Source: Piper betle (taxonomy: Eukaryota; Streptophyta; Magnoliopsida; Piperales; Piperaceae). From it: a stretch of 64,000 bases of DNA. The stretch's first letter is position 1, and each line of letters starts with the position of its first letter. Where the stretch lies: positions 372,001 through 436,000 of the forward strand of contig JAURVB010004850.1 of assembly GCA_033002965.1 (NCBI GenBank), in the 5' to 3' direction. The position numbers and the translations under genes are program-made. This document shows positions 12,401 through 24,204 of the stretch, one piece after another. The notes below the pieces were generated by a model that was given only the letters and a program-made list of their open reading frames with translations, did no database searches and was not told the origin of the DNA.

Positions 12401-15400
12401 ATTGTATATTTAGATTCTAGCTAAAAAACTACATTACCCTTTAAACACACATTCTAGTCCAGCTAATGACTTCTACGTCTCGCCTGAACAAGAACGTCGC
12501 GTTACTAGAATCTTTGTCTATAACATACCAGCTAAGATCCGACCACTTCGTACCAAGATAATGCAACTTGCGGCTTGCAAAGACGTTGAAAAACCAAAAT
12601 TACAACTTGCAATGTGGACAGCCTATTGTCCCTATTTGGGTCACGCTAATTTGCTGCTTACCGGTTGGTTATAATGGTACTAAAAATATTTACTCGAACT
12701 TAGACTCAGACTTAAATTCCTTTAAATTTGGCTTAAAGTCGAACAATATGTTAATGTGAGCCAAGCAATTCAAATTTAGCCCGATCTAATCCCGGGTTCT
12801 TGTTCAAGAAAGATTCTTATAATTTAGATAAAATTATGATTCATGGTATAGTCTTTGGCAAAAATCACCGTTACTTTTGAAAATTAAGGGTAAGGACTTA
12901 TTTGGACTATATCCAGAATGACTATTTAGCAATTTAAAGATCTCAACTCTTAATATTTATCAACTCATATCTATTTTAGATGTATAACTACATATTCCCA
13001 ACACCCATCCTTATTGATAAAGGCTATTAAGCACTTAGTAAATGGTAGTACATGTGTGTGTGTTTTATTTACATGACTATTAAGGGAATCGTGGAAGTTG
13101 TCAACACAATGATCACCTTTATGTGGGTTATCGATAATGTGAGCAAGCCTTGCATATAGTTTTAACTTTTAAATATTGTATCGTACTATTCGATTTGTAC
13201 TGCCTTCAAATCTGGTATGGTTTAAGTTGTATACCCTTTTAATCCATACTCAATTTTCTAATCGGAAATTTTCACAAAATTCTTCTTTTGTTAAAAATTA
13301 TGGTATTTTAGCCTATATTTAATAAAATATCAATGAAAAAATACATTTTAAATACTTAATAAAATATTTTATTTATAATTTTAGAATCTAGTTGAGCTCG
13401 TTTAAACCCGGTAGAACCAAATATATCGACAATAAATCTGGTATAGTAACTGGTACAATATTTAAAACTATATTTTTTGTATTTACAAGGCAATCAAATA
13501 TATTGTAAGTGGTCAATTGTATTATTGCACATTATCTTTTATTTTATTTTTTAATTGTCTTTTTGCATTTGGTGTCTTTTTTCTTTTCTTTATTTTACTT
13601 TGACACAATAGAGATAAGTGAACCCATATAAGCAAGATTTGGGATTGGCTAACTACTTAAGTAGTTTAACTCTTAGTATTTATGAGAATCCAATTGATAT
13701 CGACATTGGATAGAAGACTATACTCTCAATATACATGTCACTTAGAATTGGCCGATTTTGCACGATTAGGTGACAAATTTGGTTAAAAAAAGGTGGACTC
13801 ATTTGGGCCGAAAAATGGTCCACAAATCACCCGATTCATCCCAATTCGAGCCAATTTTTCCACCTAGTGGACAATAGACGAAATCAATTAACTTGGTCTT
13901 TTTTTACACCGGTAAAATTTACCCATGAAAACCCTATCGGCCTCCTCTCGTCCCTATTAATTATCACCGCCGCATCCCACCCAGCCCCAACTACCTCTGG
14001 AGCACTTCAACCACCAATTAAGTGAACCAAAACCCAACCACCACGCCACATCCCTCTAAAGTCCAAGCTGTCGCCGCCAACCACCTATGGCGCACTCCGA
14101 CCACCAACGGAGTGAACTAGAATCTACCACCCATCGCTACTTCCCTCCAAGCGGTAGCCAACCACCCAACCGTCCAACCACGGCAAGCATCCCCTTAAAA
14201 ATCTTTTATAGCGATCACCGGCAAGCACCCCCTTCTTCCCCTCCTCCAAGTTTGGATTTTTTTATATTTGTTAATTTGTGTATTGTGCACACATTGAAAT
14301 TTACAGGGTTATATGAAGAATAACATCTAATATCCACAATTACAAATTATACAATGTTGTTCAAACTATTTTAATTGCACATATCCATGATTATCATTTA
14401 CATTTAATAGATAAGTATAGCCTCATACTCGTGATAGGTCTTGTTATGATAATTAGTGATTACTTTTTATGTTTGTATTAAACTTTAAATTTGTATGCTT
14501 GTGTTGAGAAAATAGATTGAATCTTCGTTTGTGTATTTATATTAGGTGTTGCCAAATTATTAATAATTTATATATATGTTTGATATAATTAATATAACAT
14601 ATATATGCATAAATATTTATTATATATGATCGATTTGAACCGATTCTAATAAACTAATTCTTGTCTGAATTATAAATCGGTCCGATTTAATAATTCTTTT
14701 TAAAACCAATTTGAAGTCGATTTTAATTTTTGTAATTATGGTCGCGTGTATATATATATATATAACCTTAATAATTTATTTAAATTTAATTACTAATGCT
14801 TGACTTTTTTTTTTAATGAACGAAGTACTCTTGTCAGCATGCATAGCCTATATAATTTGATGTCTCAACCATCTTGTCAAATCTTTCTTCAAGGATATAA
14901 CTGTATACATATATATGTCCCCATCGAGCTTCACACGTTACTAGCAACCTTCTTTTTTAAAAAACCCTTACTTGTTTTTATGCCGTAACCTAACATTTTC
15001 GTTCAAAAAAAAAATCGATCTGCAAGTCAGCCAAACCAAGTGGAGGAAGCCAATTCTATCACAATAGGGATGATCACAAGACATGACCAATTAAATTAAT
15101 TAGCAGGCGACCAAGTTCATATACAAAAATGTAAATGGCATAGATCACGCCATTACGTGAAATATATGTATTTAAAAAAACATGACATATATGTATTGAA
15201 TATTAACTACTGATCATATACATCTTTTTAGCAATTGTGAAGCCAGGCCTGAGACGTGCACGAAGCTTTGACGTATAATGGAACAATATTTGTTTTTTTC
15301 GTTCTTACGTTAATTAATTGAATTGAATTGAATTGCTAAAAATGCCAACGCTTTTTCACTATAATCTACTGAAACACAGTAACTATCATCCCCATCAATC

Positions 15401-16179
15401 ATCCAATAAAGATTGAGCGCCCAAAATAATTATTTTCTCTCAATTAACACGCTAAAATGGGCCCATTCAAGCCAAATTAGAAAATTTCCAGCAGATAAAC
15501 GGTTGATTAGATAGACAATAATTGAAATTTATAACCCAATTAAGGATGAGAATAATCACAATTAATTTTCCAAAATAGATTAGGGTGGGGGTCTTACTTT
15601 TATCCACTAATAATAATAATCCTTAAAATCTGTGTACAGGAGGTAGGCCACTAATAACACGGGTCTAATCCACATGCCGGCTAATCTTTTGTTATTTTTT
15701 GTCACCACCGAGGGTAGATTCGTCTTTATGGACAAAATTACACGTCACGTCACGTGCATGTCTTGTGGGGAGAGAGAGACAAAGTTACACGTCGCGTTCT
15801 CCGAATCTGTGCACCCATTTCGCTCTGTTGTTGGCCCGCTTTGCTTTACACAAATAATTGTCAAACCCATCTTATTTCATCAACTACTCTTTAAAACTTA
15901 CTCAGTTTCAATCATTTACCTAACTCAAAAAATTCCCAGATCCCTTAATTAGCGTCGGTGGCGTAATTAAATTGGAACTTCAATTCTTTTCGTATAAACG
16001 AACGAGTTCGACACTCACACGAGCCATTAGATGCAAACAAATGTACGGATCCAAAGATGTTGTTAGTTGTATAATTAACTTAATTTTAATCCCCACCATT
16101 CAACTGAATCTAACACTCTTATCAAGTTTTCAAAATTTCTCACATTTAAAGTTTCACTTTCTATCATGACTCGTGTACA

Positions 16180-16181
<2 letters not shown>

Positions 16182-16224
<43 letters not shown>
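16182..16224. repeat. compound (TA)n/(TAA)n microsatellite
   Basis: An uninterrupted TA run passes directly into TAA repeats. It is visible by eye. Confidence 0.9.
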
Positions 16225-16689
16225 ATCTATAATTATATAAATTTATAAATCTAAGACTTTTAATCTGTGTCCTTTTGTCCTCTTGTTATTTTGTAGACGG
16301 TATATCTGTTGAAGAATGAGTCGGTGGCTATATTTAGTAGCTTAATTAAAGGAACCCATCTAAGCCGTATCGAAAATGAGTCATCATAGGGCAATTGTCA
16401 CTATTTATCAACCCAAACCTTGGTGATTTATCCATGACTAAGATAAAGCTTGGGGAAAACTAAGTGGAAGTGTAAATCCACTAATGTTGAATAATTAGCG
16501 GATGAGTAGTAGTTATGGGTAAAATGTCACTCAAACCTAGAGTTAGTTGGTTCTAGATGGCCCTATTTTGCTTTGCCAACCCGGGGTGGATTTGGATGCA
16601 ACTATCCTTTAAAAAAAGTGTAAAGTGATTAGATTTCAAAGTTGTTTTTAATTGTTAGTAGTTTATTACCCTTAATTTATTAGTACTAG

Positions 16690-17550
16690 TTTTCTATTAA
16701 AGTCATTTAATTAAGATCCACCCATGTCTTTTAAATATTTTATTATATTATTCTTTAATTTTCATTAATATAAGTAATTTAAATTACAATTCAATTAATT
16801 TAAAGTATAATATTTAAATCGTCTAAAGTTAGTTTCATTTTAAGTTAACCAATTTTAAGTAAGTAGATTTGTTAAATGAATAATTGATAAATATCGACTA
16901 ATCAATACATAAGAAGATATTAAGATTTTTAAAATGAATATAACAAATAAATAATATAAATAATAAATATGTACTATAATGCAAATCACGTATTACAAAT
17001 AAATATTATAAAAAAACTTTTAATTAAAATATATTTATAATTTAAATCAATTTAAAATGTAAAAGTCTATGTTAGTTAAGAATCGTCAATAATAATAATA
17101 ATAATAACAATAATAATAATAATAATAATTAAAACTCTATAATATTGTGCATTGCACAAATATAATCAGTGAAAGTCTAAAATTAAATAACTTATATTAC
17201 AAAAAATCGTTTCACGTACATCTATGCAAAAAGTATATTATTAATAATGACTTTTATTAGAAATAGAAATAATGAGGATTAATAAAAATATTTATTTGGA
17301 GGATAAAGCTTATATATAAATTTAATGCTAACATGAGCCACTATTAAATGCAACAAAGAATCTCATTTTAACTGTAAATAAATTAATTAAATGAAAATTT
17401 GTTATATATTAAAATCATTGTTAAATAATAAAAATATGTTAATATTTGTAATCTTTTATGTATAACTTATTTTTAGTTTTACCGTATATACTAGTACATA
17501 CATATTATAAGTTAGCAAAATCAAAATATATCTTCAAAATCTCTGATATG
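16690..17550 (+). repeat. direct duplication, copy A
   Basis: This AT-rich block recurs in the same orientation at about 18225-19048. Shared landmarks in the same order include ttaagttaac followed by taagtagatttgttaaat, then an (AAT)n tract, ataatattgtgcat, ttattagaaatagaaataat, gataaagcttatatataaa and a closing aaaatcaaaatata. Divergence and small indels are spread throughout. Boundaries are approximate. Confidence 0.8.
17087..17129. repeat. (AAT)n microsatellite inside copy A
   Basis: The run of AAT units has one interruption. The equivalent run in copy B near 18573 is shorter. Confidence 0.85.
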
Positions 17551-17602
17551 TAAAAAATGCTTCTTAATAAATATAATAGTTTAAAAGTTTGATACATAGT
17601 TG

Positions 17603-17605
<3 letters not shown>

Positions 17606-17641
<36 letters not shown>
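17606..17641. repeat. (TA)18 microsatellite
   Basis: This is a pure TA run just after duplication copy A. Confidence 0.9.
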
Positions 17642-17646
<5 letters not shown>

Positions 17647-18224
17647 ATGAAACAACTAATATCATAATAATTAATTTAAACTATGTATGAGGCATTGTAT
17701 TTAATCAATTATTATATTATTTACAAATAAACTTTTTTTCTTAATTTATAACGTTAATATTAATCTATATAACTTAAAATCAAAAAGAGAAATATTAATG
17801 AGTTAATTAATAGTAAACTTAGATCAATTACATCCAAAAGATCTAAGGAGTACTATAATGTCATTATCAACTTATTTAATTGTGCATATACCTAACATAA
17901 TTTTTTCTCGTATATATATCATAATTTTCTCTCATATGTTCTTGTATTAACCTAGTAACCAAACATATAGAAAAATACAAACTAAATCATATAAATTAAT
18001 TTGTTGATTTATTTTTAATTTTTTCCATATATAAAGATCCAAAAGTAAACAAGCTAACAAGCCAAAATGATGTTAAGGAAAAAGAGAAGTGATCGAGTGA
18101 CGACAACTATGATTTTAAAAAACATTGGAAGCAGCCATACTTAAAAAAAATGTAATTGATCACTAGCATAGCTTAATTGCACCGAAAATGTATAAGGTCT
18201 TAAGTGATTTACCAAAACGATTAG

Positions 18225-19048
18225 ATCTTAAAAGATATTTTAAAAGTCATTTAATTAATCACATGTCTTCTAAATATTTTATAATATTATTATTTAATTT
18301 TGATTAATATAAATAATTTAAATTACAATTTAATTAATTTAAATTATAATATTTAAATCATCTAAAATTACTTTCATTTTAAGTTAACAATTTTTAAGTA
18401 AGTAGATTTGTTAAATTAATAATTGATAAATATCAACTAATAAATATATAATAAGATATTAAGTTTTTTAAAATAAATATAACAAATAAAGAATATAAAG
18501 AAGAAAAACTTTTAATTAAAATATATTTATAATTTAAATCAATTTAAAATATAAAAGTCTATTAAGAATCGTTAATAATAATAATAATAATAGTTAAAAG
18601 TTTATAATATTGTGCATCCCACAAATATAACTAGCTAAAGTCTAAAATTAAACAACTTATATTACAAAAAAATATTCGTATCACATTTATATATGTAAAA
18701 ATTATATTATTAAGAATGATTTTTATTAGAAATAGAAATAATGAGGATTAATAACAAATATTTATTTGGAAGATAAAGCTTATATATAAATTTAATACCA
18801 ATATGAGCTTACTATCAAATGCAAAAAAGAATCTTATTTTAAATGTAAATAAATTAATTAAATAAAAAATTTATACATGAAAATTATTGTTAAATAATAC
18901 AAATATGATTTATATGTTAAGAAAATAGATAATATCAAAATATTTATAATCTTTTAAGTATAAATAATTTTTAGTTTTATCGTATATGTTAGTACATTGA
19001 GATATGTATTGGTTAACAAAATCAAAATATAACCTCTAATGCGATATG
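18225..19048 (+). repeat. direct duplication, copy B
   Basis: This is the second copy of the block at 16690-17550, in the same orientation about 1.53 kb further on. It ends roughly 140 bp before the start codon of the O-fucosyltransferase-family gene. The duplicated material therefore forms the proximal upstream region of that gene. Confidence 0.8.
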
Positions 19049-19186
19049 TATATATACTAGTTCATAACCAAAAACCGTTTCCTTGCTGGAAGGAAGCTGC
19101 TACTCCTCTACTCCTCTCGCCGGTGGCTCCGCCGCGCCGCCATCTCCTCCGCCGGAGCTCCGGCTGCTGCACGCCGGCGGTCTTCC

Positions 19187-22100
19187 ATGGCCGCTCTTTT
19201 TCGGCGGCGCCACAACCACCACCACCACAGGGTCGGCAGGTACATTATCGTCTCTGCCCTCTCATTCCTCTCCGGCGCCACGCTCCTCCTCCTCGCCTTC
19301 GTATCCTTCATCACCCCGGCGCCTCTTTCTTCCGACCACCCCATCGCCTACCTAGTAAGTCTCCGCCGCCTTCTCTTTTCCCTTCGTTTGGTCCATTTCT
19401 GACTAGTTTCGGTTGTGTTTGTCGTTGCTTTATGTTGCAGAAGAGAACGAAGAGTGCAGACCCAGATGCTCGCCGAAGCGCCATTGAAGAGGAGGCCCTT
19501 CGGGTTCCAGTGGGTGCCTCTTTGTTTTCCGTTACTTTATGATATTCAAAAAAAGAAAATTTGCGGTTTTTCATTTTATTTGGGTTGTTTATCATGATTA
19601 CTTGTCATGACTGTCTCATGCCATTTTCGTTTTCAATAGAGTGGTGGAGGTAGCGCTGGGGAAGATCTCTGGAGGTCGACTTCGTCCAAATTCTATTATG
19701 GATGTAGTCATTCTGCCGGCAACTTCCCGGGTTAGTCATTGTTCTTTATTGCGTATATACATCGACCATTACTTCTTTATGCACAATTTTTTTTTATATT
19801 TGATTTATCTTGCATGTTGCTTTTTTTGTTGAAGGGGTATGAACTAATGAGTAACTCATTAGTATTCAGCGTTTTTTTTTATATTGTTATTCATTTATTG
19901 TCTGCTGTTTCGTGGTTTTTTTTGTTACTTGCATTGCAGTATAGATATGTTTTATTTTTCAATTTCTTAAACGTAATTGTAACCTGTGAAACAGATGCTG
20001 ATGTTGTGACCCAATCCAATCGGTATTTGATGATTGCTACCAGTGGAGGACTAAATCAACAAAGGACCGGAGTATGATCCAGCCCCTTGCAAAAATGATC
20101 CTTTTCTTGTTTGATTTTCTTCAGAATGTTGTTACAGTATTGCTCTCTTTCTTATGTTAAAAAAGAAGGGAGGAAGGGACATCTCGTTTCTCAAAGCTTC
20201 CGCATATGCGGGGTGTGGGGAAGGGTTGGACCACAAAGGGTTCATTGTAGCAGCCTTACCCTTGCCCTGCATTTTGCTCTGTTTCTTATATATCTTCTAA
20301 ATTGACATATGATGTCCCTCATAGCATAGTTTATTCGGACACGGGGTATAATAGTTTGAGAGGTTGATCTTCTAATTTTTGCTTGAGTTGCCCGCAGACG
20401 TGTTTATATTCTCTGTTTGATGTAGATAACAGATGCTGTGGTGGCGGCTCGTATCCTGAATGCCACTCTTGTTGTCCCTAAGTTGGACCAGAAATCCTTT
20501 TGGAAAGATGCTAGGTTTGTTATAAATCTTGACGCTGCATTCAATTATAACTGTTTTTTTCTTGAAATATTTTCTAAATAATATCTTAAATTGATTATGT
20601 GCAGTGACTTTGATGAGATTTTCGATGTAGATTGGTTCATTTCGGCTCTTTCTAAGGATGTTAAGATTATTAAACTACCACCCAAGAAGGGTGGAAAAGT
20701 TATTGGAAGTCCATACACCATGCGCGTTCCGAGGAAATGCACACCTAAGTGCTACCAAAATCGTGTATTACCCGTCCTTTTGAAAAAGCGAGTAAGATTT
20801 TGTTTGACTTCTCACATCAATATTTCATTTTGTGTCAACATTCTGAACACTGTGAAAGTAAAACCATTGGGCACTCATGCATGTTTAAATTTGATGTCAT
20901 GCTTCAATATAGAAGCATCTTGGCCTTCGTGCTTACCAGTGCAATGAAATGTATGTATTAATTTCCTTATCAACCTTCATCTTGCTAGCCTATTCCAAAA
21001 AGATTAATGGTGACGACGACGACAATGGTTTTTATGAAATTTACTCTGATGGACATGTTCTATTTTTTACTTGTGATGAAGTGATGCTCAAAACATGCAA
21101 GAATTCAATAGAACTGAAGCTTAATATAGTTTGTCCAAATATCTGATTGTCATTGCTCCTAGATGAGATATTTTTACATCCTTTCAATAGATTTCAGTGG
21201 CTCAATTTGTATGTGGTAAACAATGTAGGTTGTGCAGCTGTCAAAATTTGACTATAGACTTTCAAATCGGCTAGATATAGATTTACAGAAGCTAAGATGT
21301 CGAGTCAATTATCACGCTTTGAAATTCACTGATCCTATTTTGGAAATGGGTAGAGTATTAACTCAAAGAATGAGAGAAAAAAGCAGTCATTTTATTGCCT
21401 TACACCTGAGGTATGATTTCTAACGATAGTGTCCTTGCATTATAATCAGTGATCATCTTGCATGAGGATATAGGTGGGAGTATCTTAGTAAGTGTCATCT
21501 GTCTATGTTTCCAGGTTTGAACCTGACATGCTCGCATTTTCTGGATGCTACTACGGGGGAGGAGATAAGGAAAGAACCGAACTTGGGGCAATCCGAAAAA
21601 GATGGAAGACATTGCATGTATAACATGAAATAGTTTGTACTTTATTTGCATTATTGAACCGGATGGTGAGAGGTCAATAGTTTTTGTTTTCTTGGTGTAA
21701 TTCATAATTCATATCTTCTACCTTGCAGACTAAAAATCCTGAGAAAGAAAGAAGACATGGGAAATGCCCTCTTACTCCGGAAGAGGTTGGTCTTATGTTG
21801 AGAGCTCTAGGTTTTGGGAGAGACGTTCATATCTATGTTGCATCGGCATTAATATATGGAGGTGATGAAACTTTAGCACCTCTCAGAGCACTCTTTCCTA
21901 ATTTCCACTCCAAAGAATCCCTGGCAACAAAGGAGGAGTTGGCCCCTTTCTCTTCATTTTCTTCTCGCATGGCGGCATTGGATTTCATTGTTTGTGATGT
22001 AAGTGATGTATTTGTGACCAACAACAATGGGAATATGGCAAGAATTTTGGCTGGTCGAAGGTAAGGTGACTTCTTAATGCAAACGGGAACCATTTTACTG

Positions 22101-22705
22101 TAATAATTATTACTATGAAGTATGAACTTGTAGGTTGTTAGTTCACTTGAACATCTTTTATGTGGTCTGTTCTAATTTATATAGTTGTTTGAAGTGTGCC
22201 TAGTTGTAATCACATCTGTGTTGCGATATTAGTATTACACTCCATCCAAATTTCTGAAAATCTTTAACTCTGTTGGTTTATATCTCTCAGGAGGTACTTT
22301 GGTCACAAGCGGACAATACGACCAAATGCGAAGAAACTGTATTCCCTTTTCCTTAACAGAGCAAGCATGACTTGGGAAGCATTTGCCTCAAAGGTAAGAA
22401 CTAGTCAGAAAGGCTTCATGGGTGAGCCAAATGAGGTTAGGCCTGGTAGAGGGGAATTTCATGAAAACCCTTCTGCGTGCTTATGCGAAAGGACGGAGGT
22501 GAAAGCTCAGATGATACTTGAAACAAACAGGCAAGGGGAGTCATCTGGATACCTCTCAGATGAAGAACCCGAGTTGCCTGATCCAGAATATCCTGATGCT
22601 TACTCATCGCCTAACAACACAATACTTCCAAATGACACTGAAATAGATTATGAACCATTCATCAAGCCTGAAAATGCTGAACTAGATAACGTACTATCAG
22701 ATTAG
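19187..22705 (+). CDS. O-fucosyltransferase-family (GT106-like) Golgi glycosyltransferase
   Basis: Ten exons join perfectly in phase: 19187-19354, 19441-19509, 19640-19730, 19995-20071, 20426-20514, 20605-20791, 21229-21410, 21515-21617, 21729-22060 and 22291-22705. They encode 570 residues. A His-rich cytosolic N terminus is followed by one membrane segment at about 20-42, as in type II Golgi enzymes. The nucleotide-sugar-binding family hallmarks are GGLNQQRTG (127-135), ALHLRFEPDM (around 284-293) and a C-terminal DVSDVFVTNNNGNMA (around 413-427) followed by RRYFGHKRTIRPN. The tail after about residue 490 is acidic. Plant members of this family include putative fucosyltransferases and pectin rhamnosyltransferases; the acceptor cannot be told from sequence. 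The ATG lies in a ccatgg context. No damage is seen. Confidence 0.9.
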
Positions 22706-24204
22706 GACAGAGTTGTGCCGAGTGAGATCCCTGTATTTAACCCTCCGTTATTTCTTGATTTTTTCTAGGCATTTCTTTTAATCCTTCATCAGAAAATGCT
22801 TGTTGGGAGGAGCCAATTAAGTTTATCGCTTCATGTATAGAATCATGGACAATTGTACAGAAGATATACCAATTTTGTTCGTGCACAGTAATGTGTTAAA
22901 AAGATGGCACTCAGAAACCACGTTCCGTTGTATCTTTTTTGGTTCTCTTTGCGGAATCAACTCTGAGTCTCTGACTGTTCACAATTTCGCATGTACTCAT
23001 GCTTGTGACCATCCCCAATAACACGCGCCCATCCGGTCTGCCTATGACGATGACAGCATATGGAGGTGACGGAGAGATCACAGGGGACGCCATATTCGTA
23101 CCTTTGCCACATATTTCACCCTCAAAAGCTCCAAAATTTTATGGGCCGGCCTCAAACCACGGATTTGCCAGAACTTACTTGGCCGAGTTTGGCGATGCCA
23201 AGAAAACCCCTGGCCAGGTACAAATTAAGCACATCATTGAGCAACACAGTGCGTCTCTTGAAAGAAACAGTAAAACAAAGTACATGATAAACTACCACAA
23301 GTTGCATCGACTACAAGAAGGAACACGAGAATCGAGAACGAATGGGTAAGTAGAAACAGAAGGATTTTTTCAACGCTATTTAAGGCATTTCAAAAGGAAG
23401 TTCGCAGATGAAGCTGGAGAAGTGAAAATGAATATCTTCCACCAAAAAAATACGACTCTAAAGACTACTCAAACAAAACATAGTTGCTCGGGGGATGCCA
23501 GTGTGGTCAATTGCCAAACAGAATGAATTTTACACAATTACAGCCATACAAAATAGTAAAATTTGCCCCAAGCCACAATGAACGAAGGAAGGCATGCTTC
23601 ATATTTTGGGGAGGTAAGGCTTCACCGACTCTACAACTATCTGCAAGTAGCGAGCAAGATGATTGATTAACAGAATATCATTTCACCACAACTAGTTATA
23701 ATCAGAATAAAAAAATCAGAATTTTAGAGAGCTAATAAGTGACAAAAGTCCATAAAATCCTGGTTTCATCTCTAAAGTCATAATGCACACAACATTGCAC
23801 TTCATGGTCTTCCTTCACCATGAAGTGCAAGGCCATCCACAGTAATCGGAAACACCACAAATTGTCCCTTGATTGTATTAATAAACAGTTCTCAGGCTGA
23901 GAACCATGTAACACCTGCACCATTTTGATGTTGGCTGTAAAATTTCAACAAAACCACCAGTTCTAATGACTTTGCAACATCCTGTCATGTCTCCTAGACA
24001 AAACATCACGCTAAGACAAAAAACCACATTCTTTGTCTTCTCAGAAAATTATATTAAAACTTCAATACAAGGAATCGATTCCTAACAATTCATCATTAAA
24101 TTTTTTTGTTTCTGCTAAAAGGCTTGCCCTCTCATGCACAAATAATGGTAATTAATTTTGCAAGACAACACCATAATTGTCAAACATGATTCATTAATGG
24201 AACA
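22706..24204. other. intergenic between convergent genes
   Basis: This stretch holds the 3' UTRs of the O-fucosyltransferase-family gene (+) and the WD40 gene (-). The open frames at 22999-23349 and 23484-23666 have no recognisable motifs. A perfect hairpin at 23795-23830 is listed separately. Confidence 0.55.
23795..23830. repeat. perfect 14-bp inverted repeat with 8-nt loop
   Basis: The arms 23795-23808 (ttgcacttcatggt) and 23817-23830 (accatgaagtgcaa) are exact reverse complements separated by cttccttc. The site lies downstream of the WD40 gene stop on the minus strand. It could fold in that gene's 3' UTR if transcription extends this far. Confidence 0.85.

Larger units (their letters stand above)
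7042..16690. other. AT-rich gene-poor intergenic DNA
   Basis: There is no convincing gene in about 9.6 kb. Open frames are short, repeat-poor in codon signal and mutually overlapping. Scattered proline-rich translations at 13920-14280 look like low-complexity C-rich DNA. Two similar phrases (cccaatgggctcaggacc near 10068, cccaatgggcttaggacc near 10127) form a small direct repeat. The stretch is probably decayed transposon sequence, but I cannot assign families. Confidence 0.5.

Noticed and set aside
22999..23349. 116-codon plus frame after the O-fucosyltransferase-family gene
   Set aside because: No family motif, no splice context, and it lies in the 3' region between convergent genes.
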